A DNA stretch of 64,000 nucleotides from Hymenobacter pini (GTDB lineage Bacteria; Bacteroidota; Bacteroidia; Cytophagales; Hymenobacteraceae): contig NZ_JAIZZH010000003.1 of the NCBI RefSeq assembly GCF_020421205.1, forward strand, positions 620,001 through 684,000, given 5' to 3'. Positions 26,296-34,683 of the stretch are shown piece after piece. The position numbers and the translations under genes are program-made. Below the pieces are notes generated by a model that did no database searches, was not told the DNA's origin, and saw only the letters and a list, made by a program, of their open reading frames with translations. Position 1 is the stretch's first letter. The number at the start of each line of letters is the position of its first letter.

Positions 26296-27819
26296 ATGCG
26301 CCCTTTTCTGCTACCCACCCTCGGCCTGAGCCTGTTTGCCCTGCAGACCGGTTACGCCCAACATCAGCACCACACCCCGGCCCCGGCTACCACCACCGCC
26401 CCGGCCGATACCACTCGTCGCGCCGCGCCCGTGGACCATAGCCAGCACGCGGGTCACAACATGGCCATGCCCGGCATGGCCCCCGCCGATACCACCCGCC
26501 GCCCCACGCCCGGCACGCCGCACGCCGGCCACGATATGGGCACCATGAGCGGCATGGACCATGGAGGCGGCATGATGGAGATGAGCCACGCCTACTCGCG
26601 CCAACTGCCCATGAACCGCAACGGCTCGGGCACGGCCTGGAACCCCGACAACACGCCCATGTACATGTGGATGAGCCACCACGGCAAGTGGATGGTGATG
26701 AACCACGGGGCCGTGTACCTGCGCTACACCAGTCAGAATATCGGGCGCAAGGACGGCCGGCGGGGCGGCAGCGCCCTGGGTGCCCCCAACTGGTTCATGA
26801 CGATGGCCCAGCGCCCCATCGGGGAGAAAGGCCTGCTGAACCTCACGGCCATGCTTTCCCTGGACCCGCTCACGGAGGGCGGCAACGGCTACCCGCTGCT
26901 GTTCCAGAGCGGGGAGGCCTACAAAGGCCAGCCCCTGGTAGACCGCCAGCACCCTCACGACCTGTTTTCGGCCCTGAGCATCGGCTACACCCACGCCTTT
27001 TCCAAGGATGTGGACCTGACCGCCTACCTAGGCTACCCCGGCGAGCCGGCCATTGGGCCCGTGGCATTCATGCACCGGATTTCGGCCATGCCCAACCCCG
27101 ATGCGGCGCTGGGTCACCACTGGCAGGATGCCACCCATATCACCTTCGGAGTAGCCACGCTGGGGCTGCGCTACAAACAGTTCAAATTGGAAGGCTCCAA
27201 CTTCACGGGCCGGGAGCCGGATGAGCACCGCTACGGCTTCGACCGGCCCCGCGCCGATTCCTGGGCCGGCCGCCTGAGCTGGAACCCCACCGGGGCACTG
27301 GCTTTGCAGGTGAGCCGCGCCACCATCAAACGGCCCGAGGAGCTGCATCCCGAGGAGGATGTGAAGCGCACCACGGCTTCCGTCATCCAGAGCAGCCAGT
27401 GGGGCGAGGGGCGCTACATCACCTCAGCGCTGGTGTGGGGCATGAACCAGCACGTGGAGGGCGGCCACCAGCACGGCGACGCGGCCCACTCGGTGCTGGC
27501 CGAAACCAACGTGCAACTGGGCAAGCCCGCCATGTACGGCCGCTACGAGATGGTGCAGAAATCGGACGAGGAACTGCAGATTGGCTACCTCGATTTCCCG
27601 CCCTACAACCAGGGCCTCTACACCATTCACGCCCTCACGCTGGGAGCCAACTACCGCGTGGCCCAACTCGCCAAAACCGACCTCACGTTGGGTGCCCAGG
27701 CCACCGTGTACCGCCCCACCAGCGAGCTGCTGCAGAACGTCTACTACGGCTCCGTACCCGTATCGGCCCAGGTGTACCTGCGCCTGAACCCCTCGCTGAT
27801 GCGCATGAACGGCCGGTAA
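26296..27819 (+). CDS. His/Met-rich outer-membrane barrel protein (probable copper-related)
   Basis: A 507-residue exported protein (signal MRPFLLPTLGLSLFALQTG). The N-terminal third is packed with His and Met (HQHHT, HSQHAGHNMAMPGM, HAGHDMGTMSGMDHGGGMMEM), typical of copper or silver binding; the rest is a beta-barrel-like sequence ending in an outer-membrane strand (VYLRLNPSLMRM). Pairing with the HMA-AraC regulator 310 bp upstream suggests copper handling at the outer membrane. Function is inferred. Confidence 0.8.
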   Translation: MRPFLLPTLGLSLFALQTGYAQHQHHTPAPATTTAPADTTRRAAPVDHSQHAGHNMAMPGMAPADTTRRPTPGTPHAGHDMGTMSGMDHGGGMMEMSHAYSRQLPMNRNGSGTAWNPDNTPMYMWMSHHGKWMVMNHGAVYLRYTSQNIGRKDGRRGGSALGAPNWFMTMAQRPIGEKGLLNLTAMLSLDPLTEGGNGYPLLFQSGEAYKGQPLVDRQHPHDLFSALSIGYTHAFSKDVDLTAYLGYPGEPAIGPVAFMHRISAMPNPDAALGHHWQDATHITFGVATLGLRYKQFKLEGSNFTGREPDEHRYGFDRPRADSWAGRLSWNPTGALALQVSRATIKRPEELHPEEDVKRTTASVIQSSQWGEGRYITSALVWGMNQHVEGGHQHGDAAHSVLAETNVQLGKPAMYGRYEMVQKSDEELQIGYLDFPPYNQGLYTIHALTLGANYRVAQLAKTDLTLGAQATVYRPTSELLQNVYYGSVPVSAQVYLRLNPSLMRMNGR

Positions 27820-27822
27820 GGA

Positions 27823-28013
27823 CCTCACCCCCGGTCCCCTCTCCTTGGGGAGAGGGGGTGCGTTCTGGCGTTCAGCCTTTCAGCTACAAGCCACAAGCTG
27901 TAAGCTGACGTCCGGCTCCCCCTCTCCCCAAGGAGAGGGGGCCGGGGGGTGAGGTTCCGCCAGCTGACGTCCGGCTCCCCCTCTTCCTAAGGAGAGGGGG
28001 CGGGGGGTGAGGT
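27823..28013. repeat. Array of inverted G/C-rich intergenic repeats
   Basis: A 36-bp arm (27823-27858, containing CCCCTCTCCTTGGGGAGAGG) is complementary to 27918-27954, and a third copy of the second arm lies at 27977-28012. The block AGCTGACGTCCGGCTCCCCC is repeated directly at 27903 and 27962. The pattern recalls the repeated intergenic elements seen in many Bacteroidota genomes. The middle holds CAGCTACAAGCCACAAGCTG. Confidence 0.75.
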
Positions 28014-28028
28014 CCCCCCTGAACGCCG

Positions 28029-28036
28029 TACCTTTG
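28029..28036 (+). promoter_or_regulatory. Putative -7 box of the radical SAM gene
   Basis: TACCTTTG matches the Bacteroidota -7 consensus and ends 37 bp before the likely GTG start at 28074; no -33 box was found. Confidence 0.35.
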
Positions 28037-28073
28037 CGGGCACCTTTGCCGCCGGTTGGCGGTTGTTGTTCCC

Positions 28074-30338
28074 GTGCCTACGTCTTCGCCCCGCATTCTG
28101 CTCATTACGCCGCCGCTCACGCAGCTCAACACTCCTTACCCGGCCACGGCCTACCTGAAAGGGTTTCTGGGCGGGCGGGGCTACACCGTGGCCCAGGCCG
28201 ATCTGGGGCTGGAGCTGGTGCTGCAGCTGTTTTCCCGGGCGGGGCTGACGCGGGTGTTTGCCGAAATCGAGGCCGGCGGTTTTGAGCTGAGCGACAATGC
28301 CCGGCGCATGCTGCGGCTCAAAAACAGCTACCTGAGCACGGTGGAGCCGGTTATCCGGTTTCTGCAGAACAAGGACAACACCCTGGCCCCGCGCATCTGC
28401 CACAGCCGGTTTTTGCCCGAGGCCAGCCGCTTCGATAACGTGGCCGACCTGGAAACGGCTTTTGGCACCATGGGTCTCACCGACCAGGCCCGCCACCTGG
28501 CTACGCTCTACCTCGAAGACCTCGGCGACCTGATTAAGGAAACCGTGGGGCCGCAGTTCGGCTTTTCACGCTACGCCGAGAAGCTGGGCATGTCGGCCAC
28601 TACCTTCGATGCCCTGCACGAGGCCCTGCAAGCTGCTCCCAACCTCCTCGACCGGATGCTGCTGGAGCTGCTGGATAAGCTGCTGGAGCGCACCCAGCCC
28701 GACATTGTGGGCTTCACGGTACCTTTCCCCGGCAACCTGTACGGCGCGCTGCGGCTGGCCCGGCACATCAAGTATACCCGCCCCGGCACCTACACCAGCA
28801 TGGGCGGCGGCTACCCCAACACCGAGCTGCGCACCATCCGGGAGCCCCGCTTCTTCGATTACATCGACTTCCTGACCCTCGACGACGGTGAAGGCCCCTG
28901 GCTGCGGCTGCTGGAATATGTTTCTAGTTGCTCGTTGCTAGTTTCTGGTTCTGATGGAATTTTTCCCGAAGACCGGAAACTAGTAACCAGAAACCAGAAA
29001 CCAGAAACTCAACTGCAACGCACCTTTCTGCGCAACGCGGCGGGCGAGGTGGAATACTGCAACGACGCTACTACGACCGATATTCCGCACCCCGAGGTGG
29101 GCACGCCCGACTATTCTGATTTGCCGCTGACGGAGTATTTGTCGGTGATTGAGGTGCTGAATCCCATGCACCGACTCTGGAGCGACGGGCGCTGGAACAA
29201 GCTCACCGTGGCCCACGGCTGCTACTGGAAGCGCTGCTCCTTCTGTGACGTCACGCTCGACTACATCGCGCGCTACGAAACCGCCCCGGCCACTTTGCTG
29301 GTTGACCGCATCGAGCAAATCATTGCCCAAACCGGCCAGACCGGGTTTCATTTCGTGGACGAAGCTGCCCCGCCCCTTGCCCTGCGCGACCTAGCCGTGG
29401 AGCTGCTTAAGCGTCGCGTGAGCATTACGTGGTGGGGTAATATTCGCTTCGAGAAAACCTTCACGCCCGATTTGTGCCGCCTGCTGGCGGCCTCGGGCTG
29501 CATTGCCGTGAGCGGGGGCTTGGAAGTAGCCTCCGACCGCCTGCTGGCGCTCATGGAAAAAGGCGTGACCATTGCCCAGGTGGCCCGCGTGACGGATGGC
29601 TTCACCCAGGCCGGCATCATGGTGCACGCCTACCTGATGTACGGCTTCCCCACCGAAACCGCCCAGGAAACCTTGGATTCGCTGGAAGTGGTGCGGCAGC
29701 TGTTTCAGGCCGGCATCGTGCAGAGCGGCTACTGGCACCGGTTCTCTATGACGGCCCACTCGCCGGTGGGCAAGAACCCCGCGAAGTACCAGGTAGTGCC
29801 CGTTGGCCCCGAGCCCGGCCCCTTTGCCTGGAACGACCTGTGGCACGACGACCCCACCGGCACCGACCACGAAGCCTTCGGGCCAGGGCTGGCCAAGGCC
29901 CTGTACAACTACCTGCACGGCGTGGCCCTGCAGGAGCCGCTCAGCTTCTGGTTTGATTTCCGGGTGCCCAAAACCACCGTGCCGCGCCACCTCATCAGCC
30001 AGGCCCTGCAGGAGCCCGGCAAGCCCGATGCGGCCCGGCCTAACAACCGCCTGTTCTGGCTGGGCAATGCCCCCGAGCTGCGCCTGGAGCCCGGCCGCAA
30101 AGGTCAGCGCGCCGTGCTCACCTTCTACGAGCAGGCCGAGGACTTCGAGGTGAACGTACCCGCCGCCCTGGGCCCCTGGCTGCACAGCCTGCTCACCTGC
30201 CTCGCCACCGACTACGACGCCAAGCTGCTGCTGAAGGAAGCCGCCGCCAGCTACCCCGCCGGCGGCCAGCCCTGGGAGCAGTTCCTACTCAGCCCCGCCT
30301 GGCAGCTGCTGCGCGAAAAAGGCCTGTTGGTGCTGTAA
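28074..30338 (+). CDS. B12-binding-domain radical SAM protein with an in-frame repeat-like insertion
   Basis: From the GTG at 28074 the protein has 754 residues. The N-terminus (RILLITPPLTQLNTPYPATA) is a cobalamin-binding-type Rossmann domain. The Fe-S cluster motif is CYWKRCSFC (C383, C388, C391), spaced 4 and 2, followed by FHFVDEAAPP and AYLMYGFPTE of the SAM barrel. Residues about 282-313 (28918-29013) are unlike the rest, lower in GC, and made of repeat-like sequence (see findings). An alternative TTG start lies at 28056. The reaction is unknown. Confidence 0.88.
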   Translation: MPTSSPRILLITPPLTQLNTPYPATAYLKGFLGGRGYTVAQADLGLELVLQLFSRAGLTRVFAEIEAGGFELSDNARRMLRLKNSYLSTVEPVIRFLQNKDNTLAPRICHSRFLPEASRFDNVADLETAFGTMGLTDQARHLATLYLEDLGDLIKETVGPQFGFSRYAEKLGMSATTFDALHEALQAAPNLLDRMLLELLDKLLERTQPDIVGFTVPFPGNLYGALRLARHIKYTRPGTYTSMGGGYPNTELRTIREPRFFDYIDFLTLDDGEGPWLRLLEYVSSCSLLVSGSDGIFPEDRKLVTRNQKPETQLQRTFLRNAAGEVEYCNDATTTDIPHPEVGTPDYSDLPLTEYLSVIEVLNPMHRLWSDGRWNKLTVAHGCYWKRCSFCDVTLDYIARYETAPATLLVDRIEQIIAQTGQTGFHFVDEAAPPLALRDLAVELLKRRVSITWWGNIRFEKTFTPDLCRLLAASGCIAVSGGLEVASDRLLALMEKGVTIAQVARVTDGFTQAGIMVHAYLMYGFPTETAQETLDSLEVVRQLFQAGIVQSGYWHRFSMTAHSPVGKNPAKYQVVPVGPEPGPFAWNDLWHDDPTGTDHEAFGPGLAKALYNYLHGVALQEPLSFWFDFRVPKTTVPRHLISQALQEPGKPDAARPNNRLFWLGNAPELRLEPGRKGQRAVLTFYEQAEDFEVNVPAALGPWLHSLLTCLATDYDAKLLLKEAAASYPAGGQPWEQFLLSPAWQLLREKGLLVL
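28918..29013 (+). repeat. Repeat-like segment inside the radical SAM gene
   Basis: CTAGTTTCTGGTT (28938-28950) is complemented by three tandem AACCAGAAAC-like units at 28985-29009. Its base composition is much lower in GC than the flanks and it resembles intergenic hairpin repeats. The length keeps the reading frame open. Confidence 0.65.
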
Positions 30339-30457
30339 GATTCAACGTTCCAGCGTTGGATTCAGCGTCACAGTTTACGCGCGCCTGATGCACTGCACCT
30401 GCATACACAAGCGCGCGGGCCACAACAGCCTCTTGAGTTTAGCCAGAGGTTGTTTGC

Positions 30458-31513
30458 TTACCGCTGCCGTAGCCATTCCAGCAGACCATCCCAGTAACCG
30501 GGTGCTGGTTGTGGCCACTGCCATTGCCCATCTGAGCCAATGCGACCGGGCCGAATGAAATTGGGCGTGGCTTGTGGGAATACGCGCACCTGCGTACCGC
30601 GCCGGTAGCCCAGCGCTGTTCGGAGCCGCCGGGAGCTGGCGGGCACTTGTGCTGCGGTATCCAAACCGGCATACAGGGCCAGCACTGGTACCCGGCGCTG
30701 CCCGAATACCAGGTATGGCTGAGCTGCCTCACGGGTGGCGGCCGGCGTCCCTTCCAGCACCGCAAATGCCGGCACAGGTTGCTGGCCAGTAGCAGCGGCT
30801 ACAGCCAGTGCACTCCCCCCCCGCCCCCAGTAGCCGGTTTTCAGCGAATCGATGCCCGGTTGGCGGCGCAGGCTGACCAACACCGTAGCAGCAGTACGCC
30901 CCGCTACTGAGTCGGGGGTTTGCGCTGGTAGTGGCAGCACCACCGCAGCTATGCTGTGTCGGGCCAGGTAGGTGGCTCGTTGGGCCGCCGCAGCCTGAAC
31001 GGCTGGGTTAGCCAGCAATATTACCGCCGGATGCTGGGCCAGGGTATCGTCGGGGAGAAGCAGATGCAGCTTTTGTGGGCCGGGCAGCGCTTGTTCCCGC
31101 ACACCGCGAGGGGCCGCTTCGCCCCGGCGTGCCCACACAAAATCAGCCTGAATACTATCCCAGCTTACTACCCCGCGCAAAAAGTCACCTTCGCGTATTG
31201 CCTGCACCGCAATGCCGCCGGGCAGGCCGGGCTGTTGCTCAACGCGTAGCTGCGGGGCGTTGTAGGTGGTTTGAGCAGCTTCAAATCCTAATCCGGGCAG
31301 CTGTGGGAAGTTAAGCTCGGCCTCTACCTTACCGGGGCTGGTTTCACGCAGCTCCATGGTAGCTCGCAGCTCACTTCCCTGGTACACAATCGGCCCTTCG
31401 TAATGACCGGTGGGCGGTGGTACTGCGCTAGTATTAGTAGCGGAATCCGGGTTGCTGGAACAGGCTACCAACCCTGCACTGGCCAGTACCCAGCACGCGG
31501 TACTACGCACCAT
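30458..31513 (-). CDS. Lipoprotein with alpha/beta-hydrolase-like domain, likely no nucleophile
   Basis: A 351-residue lipoprotein (lipobox GLVAC). Residues 40-130 form a beta-rich domain (GHYEGPIVYQGSELRATMEL), and the C-terminal 200 residues look like an alpha/beta hydrolase (PAVILLANPAVQAAAAQRAT). The place where active relatives have GxSxGG reads GYWGRGGSA, so the serine seems lost. It may be a binding protein rather than an enzyme. Family assignment is tentative. A longer N-terminus would start at 31573. Confidence 0.7.
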   Translation of the reverse strand: MVRSTACWVLASAGLVACSSNPDSATNTSAVPPPTGHYEGPIVYQGSELRATMELRETSPGKVEAELNFPQLPGLGFEAAQTTYNAPQLRVEQQPGLPGGIAVQAIREGDFLRGVVSWDSIQADFVWARRGEAAPRGVREQALPGPQKLHLLLPDDTLAQHPAVILLANPAVQAAAAQRATYLARHSIAAVVLPLPAQTPDSVAGRTAATVLVSLRRQPGIDSLKTGYWGRGGSALAVAAATGQQPVPAFAVLEGTPAATREAAQPYLVFGQRRVPVLALYAGLDTAAQVPASSRRLRTALGYRRGTQVRVFPQATPNFIRPGRIGSDGQWQWPQPAPGYWDGLLEWLRQR

Positions 31514-31594
31514 CCACATCCAACACAGCCGCAGCAAACAGGTATAGCTCAAAGCAACAGGCAACAGTTTCACCGACGAATATAGCCAGCTGGC

Positions 31595-32131
31595 TTAAAG
31601 TCCCTTGCGAAGGATAAGGTCGCGTTGGGCATCGGTGCCGATGGTGAAGGTATGTTCGCCAATCGGCTTGAACCCGAACCGCTGATAAAACTGCCGGGCT
31701 TGCTCGTTCCTCTCCCACACACCCAGCACCACGGCCCGGCACCCTTGCTCCCGGGCTTCTTCTATGGCCCGGCGCATCAGTGCGGCGCCCAGGCCCGTGC
31801 CCTGCCAGTCCTCAGCCACGTACAGCCGCTCAACTTCTAGGCGCTTCTCAGGTATTTTGGTCGGATCGAGGCCTAGCTGAGAGTCAACTGTTAGCTTCGC
31901 ATAGCCCACTACTTCCTGCATCATCTGCGCCAACAGAAATATGGTGGCGGGGTTTTCTAGCTCGGCGAGTTGTTGGGCTGGCCCAAACGTGGCTGCCTCG
32001 TAGGCAGCCATATCCTCAGGGCTGTTCTGCGTGGCATAAGTGGCGTGGAACAGGCGCTGGCCTAACTCGGCCAGCTGAGCAGCCATGGCCGGCGTACGCT
32101 TAGCCACCAGAATGCGGAGTGGAGATGACAT
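31595..32131 (-). CDS. GNAT-family N-acetyltransferase
   Basis: A 178-residue acetyl-CoA-dependent transferase. The core is VERLYVAEDWQGTGLGAALMRRAI, which carries the Q/R-x-x-G-x-G/A acetyl-CoA loop as QGTGLG, followed by LGVWERNEQARQFYQRFGF, the C-terminal motif B. The substrate is unknown. TACCTTTG on the minus strand at 32171-32164 may be its -7 box. Confidence 0.9.
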   Translation of the reverse strand: MSSPLRILVAKRTPAMAAQLAELGQRLFHATYATQNSPEDMAAYEAATFGPAQQLAELENPATIFLLAQMMQEVVGYAKLTVDSQLGLDPTKIPEKRLEVERLYVAEDWQGTGLGAALMRRAIEEAREQGCRAVVLGVWERNEQARQFYQRFGFKPIGEHTFTIGTDAQRDLILRKGL

Positions 32132-32178
32132 AGTGCGGGACGCCCGTTTTTACGGCGGGCCGGCAAAGGTACGTGGGT

Positions 32179-32421
32179 TTAGTCTACCGTATCGTTGCCC
32201 CGCCGCTCCCGCCAGCCGTAGCGCAGCATCATCACACCGCCTACCACCATCATCAGTAACAGAATCAATCGGGTGGAGGAAACAGCCTCATTACCCATCC
32301 GTTGGAAGGCATCGTACACCACATACAACTGCAGGGCTACCCCCAGCAGCAGCAGAAATCCGGCAATCAGAAACAATAGGCCTACAAAACGACGGGTGCG
32401 GGGTGGAAGTGGCCAAGCCAT
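32179..32421 (-). CDS. Small two-helix membrane protein
   Basis: An 80-residue protein with two membrane segments (FVGLLFLIAGFLLLLGVALQ and STRLILLLMMVVGGVMMLRY) and basic ends. I do not recognise a family. The ATG at 32421 begins MAWPLPPRTRRF; a longer reading adds 20 residues without support. Confidence 0.65.
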   Translation of the reverse strand: MAWPLPPRTRRFVGLLFLIAGFLLLLGVALQLYVVYDAFQRMGNEAVSSTRLILLLMMVVGGVMMLRYGWRERRGNDTVD

Positions 32422-32571
32422 ATAGCGTAGTGGGTAAAGCAACAGGAATTTATTTGCCCGGCAAGATATGCCTCTGCTCAATGGTTACCACCACAAGCAT
32501 CAAGTGACACCTTTCGATACGCAAGCAGTTGGATTTTGATTTTGAGCCCGTATTTTTGCCTCACTTCAGAA

Positions 32572-32644
32572 GCGGGAGTAGCTCAGTTGGTAGAGCATCA
32601 GCTTCCCAAGCTGAGGGTCGCGAGTTCGAGCCTCGTTTCCCGCT
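32572..32644 (+). tRNA. tRNA-Gly (CCC anticodon)
   Basis: GCGGGAG pairs with TTCCCGC (one G-U); the D-arm is AGCTCAGTTGGTAGAGC, the anticodon loop TTCCCAA and the T-loop GTTCGAGCC. CCA is not encoded. Accessory genes start just downstream, as expected if this tRNA served as an integration site, but I found no repeated att copy. Confidence 0.95.
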
Positions 32645-32705
32645 CACTATAAATCAGCCACTTAGACATAGCTCTGGGTGGCTGATTCGCTTTTGGGCGT
32701 TGATA

Positions 32706-32812
32706 TAAAGCGAGGTGATGAGTGGCTTGCTTACATACAGTAAAACCTGCTTGCCGCATTTCTATGAAGAGATTCTAAGCGCGACTGTAAGACGGGGCAT
32801 CACCTCGCTTTA
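32706..32812. repeat. 107-bp element with 15-bp perfect terminal inverted repeats
   Basis: TAAAGCGAGGTGATG (32706-32720) is exactly inverted at 32798-32812. The 77-bp interior is lower in GC and has no reading frame of note. It lies 62 bp after tRNA-Gly. Size and form suit a miniature element or a relic of one. Confidence 0.65.
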
Positions 32813-32831
32813 GACCACCACCGGCGTATAA

Positions 32832-33089
32832 TACACCGAATGCAAAACGTGCGAGATGAAGTACCGTTAGGGCTTCTGCACGCCCAGCAACAACATTACC
32901 TTCAACTGGCACATTGTCAAAGCTCCGTTGTACGTGGTAGGTTACTTGGTGGCGCACGAACTGGTACACCTGATGGAGGGCAACCACACGCCTCATTTCT
33001 GGAACATCCTTCCCGTACAAATTCCAAACTATCAGAAGGCGAAAGATTGGTTGAAGATGCATGGAGATTTGTTAGCGGTTAATTTCTGA
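32832..33089 (+). pseudogene. Broken YgjP/DUF45 metallopeptidase-like gene
   Basis: In the frame of the TGA at 33087-33089 the C-terminal part of a YgjP-type metal-dependent peptidase is clear: GFCTPSNNITFNWHIVKAPL, then VAHELVHLMEGNHTPHFW with the HELVH zinc motif. Five codons upstream, MKYR is followed by TAG (32868-32870) exactly where the family has the Trp of the conserved WGxC motif, so TGG has become TAG. The N-terminal half is absent. It is a relic, not an active gene. Confidence 0.8.
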
Positions 33090-33385
33090 CAGGGAAACTG
33101 CATCTCAATTATCCGTTGGGGCGATGGTCTGAACCAAGGCAACGCCACCTTGTATATGCGGCCGGTGTGCCCGCCAGCAGATTCGCAAAAACGAAGTACT
33201 GACGGCCTCCGAACATTTAGGTATAAACCCCTATTGATTTTGGTGGTAAATACGGCATCCTCTCCCCTTGGCAAAGGGTATTAGATATGTGTGTATTGGT
33301 TGCCAGGGATACTCTCGTAGGCAACTGGTGCAGCCAGCTGCTTCTGGTGAGCCAGACCGGCTATCTGGTAACGACATGCACGAGG
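33090..33385. other. Non-coding or decayed stretch before the GH1-like gene
   Basis: 296 bp with no credible gene on either strand. The sequence around 33287-33385 is open in the frame of the following GH1-like gene but does not resemble the family, so I exclude it. Confidence 0.5.
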
Positions 33386-34672
33386 ATGAAGAACGTAGAA
33401 ATCTGGGGAGGGGTAGAATGCACCTGCCGGCGGATAGGCGACTCCTACTCAGATCAGCTGACTCACAGCGGCCACCGCACCCGGATTTCGGACCTTGACC
33501 GATTCGCGGAATTGGGCTTGCGCACGTTGCGCTACCCAGTGCTGTGGGAACACGTGGCGCCGGACAGCCTTGACCAACCTGACTGGTGCTGGACTGATAA
33601 GCGGCTGGCCCGGCTGCAGGAACTGCGCATTGAGCCCATTGCGGGCTTGGTCCACCATGGCAGCGGGCCGCGCTATACGGCTCTTCACCGGGAAAACTTT
33701 GCAACGGGTTTGGCCCGCTATGCGGGGCTGGTGGCCCGGCGCTACCCATGGGTGCGCTACTATACCCCCGTGAATGAGCCCCTCACCACCGCCCGTTTCA
33801 GTGGGTTATATGGGCTGTGGTATCCGCACGGCACTTCTGATGCCGTTTTTGTGCGCCTGCTCTACAACCAGCTGCTGGCAACCAAGTTGGCCATGCAGGC
33901 CATTCGGGAGGTAAACCCGGCGGCGCAGTTAGTGCAAACCGAAGACCTGGGCCAAGCGCACAGCACCCCAGCCTTGGCGCAGGTAGCAGAATTTCAGAAC
34001 CACCGCCGCTGGCTGAGCTTCGATATGTTGTGTGGCGCCGTTACGCCCAACCACCCCTTATGGGTCTATTTGCGCCGACACGGATTGAGTGCTGTCGAAC
34101 TGCAGGTTTTCTTGGACTCCCCCCTCCCGCCCGATATTCTGGGCCTTAACTATTACGCCACCAGTGAGCGTTTTTTGGATGAGCGGGTGGAGCGCTACCC
34201 AGGACGAATTATAGCGCCGGCCAGCAAGCGTACCCCAGCTTACGTGGATGTGGAGGCGCTTCGAGTGTACGAGGCACAAGTGGAGGGCCTGGAGGCCCTG
34301 CTGCGCCAAGCCTGGAGGCGCTACGGGCTTTCGCTGGCCATAACCGAATCCCACTTGGGCTGCACCCGAGAGGAACAGATGCGCTGGCTCCACCAAGCCT
34401 GGCATGCTACCAACCGCCTCCGCCAGGACGGCGTTGACGTGCGCGGCCTCACGGTGTGGTCATTGCTGGGGGCGTACGACTGGAGCAACCTGCTTACCCA
34501 GGATGGGGCCGCCTACGAGAGCGGGGTATTTGATATGCGCAGCGGCCAGCCCCGGCCCACGGCCCTCTTCCACATGGTGCAGCAGCTTACCCGGCACGGT
34601 CACTATGAGCACCCTGTGCTGCAAGGCACCGGCTGGTGGCAGCGCCCCACTCGCTTTTACCCCGTTCCTTAA
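33386..34672 (+). CDS. Glycoside hydrolase family 1-like protein
   Basis: A 428-residue TIM-barrel protein. The acid/base is in TPVNEP (E131) and the nucleophile in ITESHLG (E321), so both catalytic glutamates of GH1 are kept. The end HPVLQGTGWWQRPTRFYP resembles the junction region of GH1/RmlD fusion proteins. The RmlD-like gene starts 11 bp after the stop and in another frame, so the two act as a split pair. No signal peptide is visible; a cytoplasmic role is likely. Substrate is unknown. Confidence 0.82.
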   Translation: MKNVEIWGGVECTCRRIGDSYSDQLTHSGHRTRISDLDRFAELGLRTLRYPVLWEHVAPDSLDQPDWCWTDKRLARLQELRIEPIAGLVHHGSGPRYTALHRENFATGLARYAGLVARRYPWVRYYTPVNEPLTTARFSGLYGLWYPHGTSDAVFVRLLYNQLLATKLAMQAIREVNPAAQLVQTEDLGQAHSTPALAQVAEFQNHRRWLSFDMLCGAVTPNHPLWVYLRRHGLSAVELQVFLDSPLPPDILGLNYYATSERFLDERVERYPGRIIAPASKRTPAYVDVEALRVYEAQVEGLEALLRQAWRRYGLSLAITESHLGCTREEQMRWLHQAWHATNRLRQDGVDVRGLTVWSLLGAYDWSNLLTQDGAAYESGVFDMRSGQPRPTALFHMVQQLTRHGHYEHPVLQGTGWWQRPTRFYPVP

Positions 34673-34683
34673 TTCTGCCAGCT

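Noticed and set aside
27823..28013. Possible CRISPR array
   Set aside because: Only two to three arms in opposite orientations, no regular spacers and no cas genes.
29391..30185. 264-residue minus-strand frame in the radical SAM gene
   Set aside because: Shadow of the conserved radical SAM domain with no motif of its own.
32572..32644. tRNA-Gly as attL of an intact integrative element
   Set aside because: No integrase gene and no repeat of the tRNA 3' end were found in the window.
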